DNA from: an uncultured Propionivibrio sp. | Lineage (GTDB): Bacteria; Pseudomonadota; Gammaproteobacteria; Burkholderiales; Rhodocyclaceae | Assembly (NCBI GenBank): GCA_938040985.1 | Contig: CALHZD010000053.1 | Span: forward strand, 1 to 9,068 | Length of the DNA: 9,068 bases | Direction of reading: 5' to 3' | Part shown: piece by piece, positions 1 through 6,741 of the stretch | Layout: each line of letters opens with the position of its first letter | Numbering within the stretch: position 1 is the first letter of the stretch | The notes under the pieces: model-generated | Database searches by the model: none | What the model was told of the DNA's origin: nothing | Seen by the model: only the letters and a program-made list of their open reading frames with translations | Made by a program: the position numbers and the translations under genes

Positions 1-10
1 CCCGCCTTGA

Positions 11-120
11 AGCCCTTTATTCATAAGGGTTTCAGAACCCCCTGCCCGGAAACGCCCTATCCATGCGGGTTTCCAAGGAGAGTACCGGGAAACGCCTTAT
101 CCACGCGGGTTCGCGGGGCG
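11..120 (+). repeat. Left array of degenerate 40-bp-period direct repeats (three units)
   Basis: Three units start at 11, 51 and 91, exactly 40 bases apart. The best conserved part is the first 22-25 bases of each unit: a CCCTTTAT or CGCCCTAT block, then a TCCACGCGGGT-like block, then TTC. The last few bases of the first two units (CCGGA, CGGGA) also agree, and the bases between vary. The second unit contains the imperfect hairpin arms GGAAAC (48-53) and GTTTCC (69-74). The array lies directly downstream of hemD, whose stop codon falls within the 40 bp of the third unit. The same family recurs at 8824-8983 in the same orientation. No reading frame of note exists here. The function is unknown; a dispersed minisatellite-like element or a transcript 3'-end element for hemCD are possibilities. 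The array may continue beyond the window edge. Confidence 0.75.
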
Positions 121-121
121 C

Positions 122-910
122 CTATTTTTCCCAATCAAACGTGCTCAGGCTGTCCACAATGCCGGCATCGGCCGGCGCGGTGGTGATGACACGGTGCAAG
201 CCAAGCGCGCGCGCCTGCTCGGCAATGCGCGCATGCGGCACGAACAGCGGCAGGCCGCTTAACTGCCGGCGCGCCGGTGCATCGAGCAGCGCCCAGAGAT
301 GGCGCAGCCCCTCGCTTGACGAAAGCGTAACCGCATCCAGCCGCCCTGCATCCAGCCAGGCCATGAGCGGCGCGGCATCCTGCGGCGCGGTGCGCCAGTA
401 GCAGGTGATGCATTCCACGTCCGCGCCGCGCGCGCGCAAGGTCTCGGCGAGCAGCTCGCGGCCGCCGTTGCCGCGCAGAATCAAGACCCGCTTCCCGGCG
501 ATGCGCGGCGCCTGAAAGGAAGGCAGCGCCAGCAAAGCCTCCGAATCGAAACGTCCGGAAGGCGCGAGCGCGCCTTTCACGCCGCGCGCCGCCAGCGCCG
601 CGACCGTACTCGGCCCGATCGCCGCCGCCTGTACGCTGGACGGCCAGCCCGAACGCCCGTCCAGCAGTGGCGGCAGGCCGTATTCGACGGCATTCGGGCT
701 AATGAAGATTGCCAGGGCATAGGCTTCCAGACGCGCGCCGGCGGCCCGTATGGGCGCCGTATCCGCGACGGGCGAGATTTCCAGCAAGGGAAAACTCAGC
801 GCCTCGCCGCCGAGGCGGGCGATCATGCCGGACAGCGCGTCCGCCTGCGCTGCCGGTCGGGTGACGAGAATCGTCCGTCCATGCAGACTGCCCGGCGCAT
901 TCGCTTGCAT
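122..910 (-). CDS. hemD: Uroporphyrinogen-III synthase
   Basis: This 262-residue cytoplasmic enzyme cyclises hydroxymethylbilane to uroporphyrinogen III with inversion of ring D, the last common step before haem, sirohaem and corrinoid branches. The family is poorly conserved, but typical landmarks are present: an N-terminal ILVTRPAAQADAL strand-helix start near residues 14-26, a FPLLEI segment, the AIGPSTVAAL stretch, the VTLSSSEGLRHL motif in the second half, and LFVPHARIAEQARALGL near the C-terminus. Length fits the usual 240-270 residues. The ATG shares one base with the TGA of hemC (TGATG read on the minus strand), indicating translational coupling. In many betaproteobacteria hemX and hemY follow hemD; here the gene is followed at once by a repeat array, so any downstream hem genes are displaced or outside the window. 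Assignment rests on motifs plus the hemC neighbour. Confidence 0.92.
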   Translation of the reverse strand: MQANAPGSLHGRTILVTRPAAQADALSGMIARLGGEALSFPLLEISPVADTAPIRAAGARLEAYALAIFISPNAVEYGLPPLLDGRSGWPSSVQAAAIGPSTVAALAARGVKGALAPSGRFDSEALLALPSFQAPRIAGKRVLILRGNGGRELLAETLRARGADVECITCYWRTAPQDAAPLMAWLDAGRLDAVTLSSSEGLRHLWALLDAPARRQLSGLPLFVPHARIAEQARALGLHRVITTAPADAGIVDSLSTFDWEK

Positions 911-1893
911 CAGGCGCTCCCTTGCGCGGCTAGAATGTCGTCGGCCCCTGCCGCGCGTAGCTGCTGCGCCAGCGAGCTGCCCACATGCGCGGCGTGTTCG
1001 GGCGCGCCGCGCTGCTCACCGCGCACGATGCGCCCGCCGTCCGGCGTAGCGAGAAAACCACGCAGCCATAAAACCGGCGCGCCGGCATGCGTCTCGATCA
1101 CGGCATAGGCCCCGAGCGGCACCTGGCAACTGCCGCCCAGCGTGCGCGAGAAGGCGCGTTCGGCCGCCACGCACTGCGCCGTCGCCGCGTCGTTGAGCGG
1201 AGCGAGCCACGGCAACAGGTCTTCCCGGCCGGCGGCGATTTCGATGCCCAGCGCGCCCTGCCCCGGCGCAGGCAGCGATACTTCCGGCGCAAGCACGGCG
1301 CGGATACGCGCCTGCAAGCCCAGACGAATGAGGCCTGCCGCGGCTAGGACGATCGCGTCGTACCGCCCCTCATCAAGCTTGCGCAGGCGGGTATCGAGAT
1401 TGCCGCGCAGCGGTTCGACGCGCAGATGCGGATAACGGGCGCGCATGAGCGCCGCGCGGCGCAGGCTGGAGGTGCCGAGCAGCGCGCCGGCTGGTAGCGC
1501 GTCCAGATCGGCATAGCGGTTGGAGACCAGCGCATCGCAGGGATTCTCACGCACGCCGATCGCCGCCAGCATGAAGCCGTCCGGCATCTCCATCGGTACG
1601 TCCTTGAGCGAATGCACGGCCAGATCGGCGCGCCCTTCCAGCATCGCTGTTTCGAGTTCCTTGATGAACAGCCCTTTGCCGCCGATCTGCGCCAGCGGCC
1701 GGTCGAGAATCCGGTCGCCGCGCGTACTCATGCCGAGAATATCGACTGCCGTTTCCGGATACAACGCCCGCAGCCGGTCGCGGATATGCTGCGCCTGCCA
1801 CATCGCCAGGCGCGATTCGCGCGAGGCGATCACCAGACGCGCAGGCGCCGCAGCCTGACGCCGGTCGCCGGCCTTTTTTTCCATCGCATCCAT
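910..1893 (-). CDS. hemC: Hydroxymethylbilane synthase (porphobilinogen deaminase)
   Basis: This enzyme joins four porphobilinogens head to tail into hydroxymethylbilane using a covalently bound dipyrromethane cofactor. Numbered from the ATG at 1893 (327 residues), it shows the N-terminal LVIASRESRLAMWQAQ signature, STRGDRILDRPL, GGKGLFIKELE, HSLKDVP with the catalytic Asp at about 98, GTSSLRRAAL, LRGNLDTRLRKLDEG, PAPGQGALGIE, and GGSCQVPLGAYA with the cofactor-binding Cys at about 256. The Asp-Cys distance of 158 equals that of the E. coli enzyme. The frame stays open upstream to a GTG at 1998, with further ATGs at 1932, 1914 and 1884. I prefer 1893 because GGTGA lies five bases upstream and the length suits the family (about 310); the GTG would be only about 12 bases from the predicted transcription start. 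The start is the only real uncertainty. It is the first gene of a hemCD unit, divergent from the pyruvate dehydrogenase operon. Confidence 0.95.
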   Translation of the reverse strand: MDAMEKKAGDRRQAAAPARLVIASRESRLAMWQAQHIRDRLRALYPETAVDILGMSTRGDRILDRPLAQIGGKGLFIKELETAMLEGRADLAVHSLKDVPMEMPDGFMLAAIGVRENPCDALVSNRYADLDALPAGALLGTSSLRRAALMRARYPHLRVEPLRGNLDTRLRKLDEGRYDAIVLAAAGLIRLGLQARIRAVLAPEVSLPAPGQGALGIEIAAGREDLLPWLAPLNDAATAQCVAAERAFSRTLGGSCQVPLGAYAVIETHAGAPVLWLRGFLATPDGGRIVRGEQRGAPEHAAHVGSSLAQQLRAAGADDILAAQGSA

Positions 1894-1998
1894 CGTATTC
1901 ACCGCATTCGCCATATCCACCGCACCCAGCATACCCACGTATCCGCCGCGCCTGTTTTTCCGCACACCTGTTTTTCTTTGCTGCCCATGACTATCCAC

Positions 1999-2386
1999 AC
2001 CTGCTTGCGTGCGGCAATTTTAACAGCCCGACAGAGGCTTCAAGCGCAACCGGCTCGCCGGCCGGAAAGGTCAGCGAAAGTACAGTCAGGAATGATCCTT
2101 ACACTCGGTCAAGACGATGCTCCCGCTCCGCTCGCCCTGTTGATGGACGGATATGCGCTTTACGCAAGCCCGGAACCTACCACCGACATTCCCTGTCTAG
2201 CCGGCGTACCCGAAATATTTCCGCCCAAGGATTTTCGCCCAAGGACGAGCAGACCGCCCAAACGCGCAGCGGCCCATTGAAACTTAGGGCTAAAATAGCG
2301 CTTGAACAGCGGCTGGACAAAAAACAGCGACGAGGGCGGATCACCCGCGCTTTCGGCATGAGGCGCTTACCGACAAGGAGAACGAC
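1999..2386. other. Divergent intergenic region between hemC and aceE
   Basis: These 388 bases contain no convincing gene. Besides the candidate hemC promoter, the aceE side holds a TAAAAT box (2291-2296) without a recognisable -35 partner, so the aceE promoter is not resolved. A 10-bp direct repeat CGCCCAAGGA occurs at 2222-2231 and 2236-2245, with a third partial copy (CGCCCAAA) at 2255-2262; this could be an operator but nothing identifies the binder. The aceE ribosome binding site AAGGAG is at 2375-2380, six bases before the ATG. No riboswitch or terminator structure was recognised. Confidence 0.5.
2017..2043 (-). promoter_or_regulatory. Possible sigma70-type promoter for hemCD
   Basis: Read on the minus strand there is TTGAAG (2043-2038), a 15-bp spacer, and TAAAAT (2022-2017) preceded by TG in the extended -10 arrangement TGTTAAAAT. 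The short spacer is compensated by the extended -10. Initiation would fall near 2010, giving a leader of roughly 115 bases to the preferred hemC ATG at 1893. This is pattern matching only, with no experimental or comparative support. Confidence 0.35.
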
Positions 2387-5074
2387 ATGGCATCGCAAGG
2401 CGAACCACTTGACACCAACCACGGCGTCGACGCCGATCCGCAGGAAACCCGCGAATGGCAGGAAGCGCTGGCGAGCGTCATCGAGCGCGAAGGCGCCGAG
2501 CGCGCTCATTTCCTGATTCAGCAGATGATCGCCCAGGCGCGCGAAGAAGGCATCAATATTCCTTACAGCGCTACGACCGCATACATCAACACCATTCCTG
2601 CTGACCGGCAGCCGCCCTATCCGGGCGACCCGGATATCGAAATCCGCATCCGCAATTACATCCGCTGGAATGCCATGGCCATGGTCGTGCGTGCCAACCG
2701 GAACACCAACGTCGGCGGCCATATCGCCTCCTTCGCATCTCAGGCCGCCCTGTACGACGTGGGCTTCAACTGGTTCTGGCGGGCACAGAACGAAACGCAG
2801 CGCGGCGACCTCATCTTTTTCCAGGGGCATTCGATCCCCGGCGTTTATGCCCGCGCCTTTCTGATGGATCTGCTGACTGAAGACCAGCTCAACCATTTCC
2901 GTCAGGAAGTCGACGGAAAAGGGCTGCCCTCCTATCCGCACCCGTGGCTGATGCCCCATTTCTGGCGTTTTCCGACGGTTTCGATGGGGCTGGGGCCGAT
3001 CCAGGCCATCTACCAGGCGCGCTTCATGCGCTACATGGAAAGCCGCGGCCTTATCGAAGCGAGCGACCGCAAGGTCTGGGCCTTCATCGGCGACGGCGAA
3101 ACCGATGAAGTCGAAACGCTCGGCGCCATCGGCATGGCGGCGCGCGAAAAGCTCGACAACCTGATTTTCGTCATCAACTGCAATCTGCAACGCCTGGACG
3201 GTCCGGTGCGCGGCAACGGCAAGATCATCCAGGAACTCGAAGGCACCTTCCGCGGTGCCGGCTGGAACGTCATCAAGCTGATCTGGGGACGCTTCTGGGA
3301 TCCCATCATCGCGCGCGACAAGAACGGCCTGCTCAAAAAACGCATGCTGGAAGTCGTTGACGGCGAATTCCAGACCTACAAGGCCAAGCCCGGCGACTAC
3401 ATGCGCGAGCATTTCTTCAACACCCCGGAACTCAAAGCGCTCATCGCCGATTACACCGACCGCGACATCGCCGAGCTCAACCGCGGCGGCCATGACATTT
3501 TCAAGATTTTCGCGGCCTTCAAGGCCGCCGTCGAACATAAAGGGCAACCGACCCTGATTCTGGCCAAGACCGTCAAAGGCTACGGCATGGGCGAAGCCGG
3601 TCAGGCCATGAACATCTCGCACCAGCAGAAAAAGCTTGACCGCGAAGCGCTGATCGGTTTCCGCGACCGCTTCAAACTGCCCGTGCCCGATGACCAGATC
3701 GAATCGGTGCCTTTCCTGCGCTTTGCCAAGGATTCGCCGGAATACAAGTACATGCTCGAACGGCGCAATGCGCTCGGCGGCATCCTCATGCAGCGCATCG
3801 ACAAGGCGGCGCCGCTGGAAATTCCGCCGCTTTCGGCCTTTGAACCGCTGCTCCGGGCCTCCGGCGAGGGACGCGAAATTTCGACGACGATGTCCATCGT
3901 CCGGCTGCTCAACATCCTGCTCAAAGACAAGACGATCGGCAAGCGCGTCGTCCCCATCGTGCCGGACGAATCGCGCACCTTCGGCATGGAAGGCCTGTTC
4001 CGCCAGATCGGCATCTGGAACCAGCAAGGCCAGAAATACCTGCCGGAAGACCACGATCAGCTTATGTTTTACAAGGAGTCAAAAACCGGCCAGGTGTTGC
4101 AGGAGGGCATCAACGAGGCCGGCGCAATGAGCGACTGGATCGCCGCCGCCACCGCCTATTCGGTGCACAAGGAGCAGATGATTCCATTCTACATCTGTTA
4201 CTCGATGTTCGGTCTGCAACGCACCATGGATCTCTACTGGGCCGCCGGCGACCAGCGCGCCCGCGGCTTCCTGATTGGCGGCACGGCCGGACGTACGACG
4301 CTCAACGGCGAAGGGCTGCAACACGAAGACGGCCATTCGCTGGTGCTTTCCGGGTTGATTCCCAACTGCATCAGTTACGACCCGACCTTCGCCTACGAAA
4401 TCGCCGTCATCATGCACGAAGGCATGCGCCGCATGTTTGTCGAACAGGAAGACGTGTTCTATTACCTGACGGTGATGAACGAAAACTACGAGCATCCGGA
4501 AATGCCGCAGGGCGTCGAAGCAGACATCATCAAGGGCATGTACCTCTTCCGCCGCGGCGCATCCGACGCCGGCAAGGCTCCGTGCGTGCAACTGCTCGGT
4601 TCCGGCACCATCTTCCGGGAAGCCATCGCCGCCGCCGATCTGCTCAAGGCCGACTGGGGCGTCGAATCCGATCTGTGGAGTTGTCCGAGCTTTACCGAGT
4701 TGGCGCGCGAAGGCGTCGACGCGGAACGCTGGAACATGCTGCACCCGACGGAAAAACCGCGTCAGGCGCACGTCGAACATTGCCTGAACGGCACACGCGG
4801 CCCGATCATCGCCGCGACCGACTATGTTCGCCAGTACGCCGAACAAATCCGCCCGTTCCTCAACCGCCGCTACGTCACACTCGGCACGGACGGTTTCGGC
4901 CGCTCCGACACGCGCAAGGCGCTGCGTTATTTCTTCGAGGTCGACCGTCACTGGATCGTCGCCGCCGCGCTCAAGGCGCTGGCGGACGACGGCGTAATCG
5001 AGCCGCGCAAGGTCGCAGAAGCCATCGCCCGATACGGCATCGACAGCAACAAGCCTAACCCCTTAACGGTCTGA
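2387..5074 (+). CDS. aceE: Pyruvate dehydrogenase E1 component, homodimeric type
   Basis: This thiamine-diphosphate enzyme decarboxylates pyruvate and reductively acetylates the lipoyl domain of E2 in the cytoplasmic pyruvate dehydrogenase complex. At 895 residues it matches the long single-chain E1 family (E. coli AceE is 887). Visible features are an N-terminal region suited to E2 binding (about 1-60), the ThDP/Mg motif beginning GDG at 235-237 and ending NCN at 264-266, the KTVKGYGMGEAG loop followed by ISHQ with His412 (equivalent to E. coli His407), and QEGINEAGA with Glu577 (equivalent to catalytic Glu571). The C-terminal transketolase-like domain ends FGRSDTRKALRYFFEVDRHW. The ATG is preceded by a strong AAGGAG. 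It is the first gene of the aceE-aceF-lpdA operon, nine bases before aceF. Its final Val codon and TGA belong to the 291-bp segment repeated before lpdA. No lesion is seen. Confidence 0.98.
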   Translation: MASQGEPLDTNHGVDADPQETREWQEALASVIEREGAERAHFLIQQMIAQAREEGINIPYSATTAYINTIPADRQPPYPGDPDIEIRIRNYIRWNAMAMVVRANRNTNVGGHIASFASQAALYDVGFNWFWRAQNETQRGDLIFFQGHSIPGVYARAFLMDLLTEDQLNHFRQEVDGKGLPSYPHPWLMPHFWRFPTVSMGLGPIQAIYQARFMRYMESRGLIEASDRKVWAFIGDGETDEVETLGAIGMAAREKLDNLIFVINCNLQRLDGPVRGNGKIIQELEGTFRGAGWNVIKLIWGRFWDPIIARDKNGLLKKRMLEVVDGEFQTYKAKPGDYMREHFFNTPELKALIADYTDRDIAELNRGGHDIFKIFAAFKAAVEHKGQPTLILAKTVKGYGMGEAGQAMNISHQQKKLDREALIGFRDRFKLPVPDDQIESVPFLRFAKDSPEYKYMLERRNALGGILMQRIDKAAPLEIPPLSAFEPLLRASGEGREISTTMSIVRLLNILLKDKTIGKRVVPIVPDESRTFGMEGLFRQIGIWNQQGQKYLPEDHDQLMFYKESKTGQVLQEGINEAGAMSDWIAAATAYSVHKEQMIPFYICYSMFGLQRTMDLYWAAGDQRARGFLIGGTAGRTTLNGEGLQHEDGHSLVLSGLIPNCISYDPTFAYEIAVIMHEGMRRMFVEQEDVFYYLTVMNENYEHPEMPQGVEADIIKGMYLFRRGASDAGKAPCVQLLGSGTIFREAIAAADLLKADWGVESDLWSCPSFTELAREGVDAERWNMLHPTEKPRQAHVEHCLNGTRGPIIAATDYVRQYAEQIRPFLNRRYVTLGTDGFGRSDTRKALRYFFEVDRHWIVAAALKALADDGVIEPRKVAEAIARYGIDSNKPNPLTV

Positions 5075-5358
5075 GGAGACGCCATGAGCCAGATAATCGA
5101 AGTCAAGGTGCCGGACATCGGCGATTTTCATGATGTGCCGATCATCGAGTTGCTGGTTGAGCCGGGCGCTGCCGTGCAGGCGGAAGACCCGCTGCTGACG
5201 CTCGAATCCGACAAGGCCACCATCGACGTGCCCAGTCCGGTCGACGGGGTGCTCAAGGAGTTCACGGTCAAGGTGGGCGACAAGATTTCCGAGGGCAGCC
5301 TGATCGCCCGTATTGAAGGGGCGGCAACGGCCGCTGCGGCTGCGCCGGCGGAGAAAGC
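5068..5358 (+). repeat. 291-bp exact direct repeat, copy 1 (aceE end, RBS, aceF lipoyl domain)
   Basis: These 291 bases are identical to 6451-6741, 1383 bp downstream in the same orientation. The segment starts at the last Val codon and TGA of the upstream gene, includes the GAGGAG ribosome binding site and the ATG, and ends after about 92 codons at the beginning of the Ala/Pro linker. After a 19-base divergent stretch, identity resumes for 23 bases (5378-5400 with 6761-6783). Base-by-base reading found no mismatch inside the segment. Confidence 0.97.
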
Positions 5359-6457
5359 GGCAACTGCTGCCGCGCCTGCGCCGCAGGCCGCAGCCGCGCC
5401 GGCATCCGCCCTCGCCGCGCCGCCCACGCCGGCGCCGGCAACGCCCGTATCGGCGCCCGCCCGGAACGCGCCGGCCAATCAACCCCTCGAATGGGCATCC
5501 GCCCCCGCCGGAATCCCCACGGCCATCCCGCCCACGCCCGGCAAGACGACGCACGCCAGTCCGTCGGTACGCAGTCTTGCCCGCGAGCTGGGCATCGATC
5601 TGACGCAGGTCACGGCCAGCGGCCCCAAGGGACGGATTTTGCGCGAAGACCTCATTGCTTTTGTCAAAGGCGCCCTCCAGGCCAGGTCGGCCCCCAGCGC
5701 GGCGGGTGCCGGCATTGCCGGCCTCGACCTGTTGCCGTGGCCGAAGATCGACTTTGCCAAATTCGGCGAGATCGAAATCCAGCCGCTCTCGCGTATCAAA
5801 AAAATCTCCGGGCAAAACCTGGCGCGCAACTGGGTCATGATTCCGGCGGTCACTTATCATGACGAGGCCGACATCACCGAGCTGGAAGCTTTTCGCCTTG
5901 CGCTCAACAAGGAAAGCGAAAAGGGCGGCGGCGTCAAGATCACCATGCTCGCCTTCATCATCAAGGCCTGCCAGCTCGCCTTGAAGAAATTCCCGGAATT
6001 CAACGCCTCGCTCGACGGCGATGCGCTGGTGCTGAAGAAATATTTCAACATTGCCTTCGCCGCCGATACGCCGAATGGGCTGGTTGTCCCCGTTATCAAG
6101 GGCGTCGATCGCATGACGGTGAGCGAAATCGCCGTCGAATGCGGCGCGCTGGCCAAAAAAGCGCGCGACGGCAAGCTCGCCCCGGCCGACATGCAGGGCG
6201 CCTGCTTCACCGTGTCCAGCCTGGGCGGCATTGGCGGCGTCAGCTTCTCGCCCATCGTCAATGCGCCGGAAGTCGCCATTCTTGGCGTGTCCCGTTCGCT
6301 CATGAAGCCCGTCTGGGACGGCGCGGCCTTCGTCCCGCGCCTGACCCTGCCACTGGCTCTGTCGGCCGACCACCGCGTTATCGACGGCGCGCTCGGCACG
6401 CGCTTTAACGCCTACGTTGCGCAATTGCTCTCCGACATGCGTCGGGCACTGGTCTGA
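5084..6457 (+). CDS. aceF: Dihydrolipoamide acetyltransferase, E2 core of pyruvate dehydrogenase
   Basis: E2 forms the core of the pyruvate dehydrogenase complex; its lipoyl arm accepts the acetyl group from AceE and the catalytic domain passes it to CoA. The 457 residues show one lipoyl domain (1 to about 78) with the lipoylated Lys44 in LESDKATID, a long Ala/Pro-rich flexible linker (about 80-155), a peripheral subunit-binding domain (about 157-195, SPSVRSLARELGID then GPKGRILREDL), and the acyltransferase domain (about 225-457) with the SADHRVIDG motif, catalytic His430 and Asp434. There is only one lipoyl domain, against three in E. coli AceF; the second lipoyl source in this operon is fused to LpdA. 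The ribosome binding site GAGGAG overlaps the aceE stop and the gap is nine bases, so translation is probably coupled. The first 92 residues are identical to those of LpdA. Confidence 0.97.
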   Translation: MSQIIEVKVPDIGDFHDVPIIELLVEPGAAVQAEDPLLTLESDKATIDVPSPVDGVLKEFTVKVGDKISEGSLIARIEGAATAAAAAPAEKAATAAAPAPQAAAAPASALAAPPTPAPATPVSAPARNAPANQPLEWASAPAGIPTAIPPTPGKTTHASPSVRSLARELGIDLTQVTASGPKGRILREDLIAFVKGALQARSAPSAAGAGIAGLDLLPWPKIDFAKFGEIEIQPLSRIKKISGQNLARNWVMIPAVTYHDEADITELEAFRLALNKESEKGGGVKITMLAFIIKACQLALKKFPEFNASLDGDALVLKKYFNIAFAADTPNGLVVPVIKGVDRMTVSEIAVECGALAKKARDGKLAPADMQGACFTVSSLGGIGGVSFSPIVNAPEVAILGVSRSLMKPVWDGAAFVPRLTLPLALSADHRVIDGALGTRFNAYVAQLLSDMRRALV

Positions 6458-6741
6458 GGAGACGCCATGAGCCAGATAATCGAAGTCAAGGTGCCGGACA
6501 TCGGCGATTTTCATGATGTGCCGATCATCGAGTTGCTGGTTGAGCCGGGCGCTGCCGTGCAGGCGGAAGACCCGCTGCTGACGCTCGAATCCGACAAGGC
6601 CACCATCGACGTGCCCAGTCCGGTCGACGGGGTGCTCAAGGAGTTCACGGTCAAGGTGGGCGACAAGATTTCCGAGGGCAGCCTGATCGCCCGTATTGAA
6701 GGGGCGGCAACGGCCGCTGCGGCTGCGCCGGCGGAGAAAGC
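6451..6741 (+). repeat. 291-bp exact direct repeat, copy 2 (aceF end, RBS, lpdA lipoyl domain)
   Basis: This is the second copy of the segment at 5068-5358. It gives lpdA the same ribosome binding site, the same nine-base gap and the same first 92 codons as aceF. Recombination between the copies would delete 1383 bp, removing aceF but leaving aceE and an intact lpdA reading frame. Confidence 0.97.

Noticed and set aside
11..120. 40-bp repeats as a CRISPR array
   Set aside because: The conserved core is only about 20-25 bases and itself drifts, the gaps are about 15-20 bases and partly conserved, and there is no leader or cas gene. This does not fit any known CRISPR repeat-spacer geometry.
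2177..4054. A 625-codon open frame on the minus strand opposite aceE
   Set aside because: It is the reverse-strand shadow of a clear aceE with all catalytic motifs. High-GC codon use keeps the opposite frame open, and the translation resembles no family and has no ribosome binding site of note.
5313..5500. Ala/Pro-rich low-complexity tract in aceF (and the equivalent in lpdA) as a separate element
   Set aside because: Such linkers are the normal flexible hinges between lipoyl and downstream domains in E2 and lipoyl-E3 proteins.
5063..6514. A 483-codon minus-strand frame opposite aceF with the same peptide at both ends
   Set aside because: It is a shadow frame. The repeated terminal peptide is simply the reverse translation of the 291-bp direct repeat.
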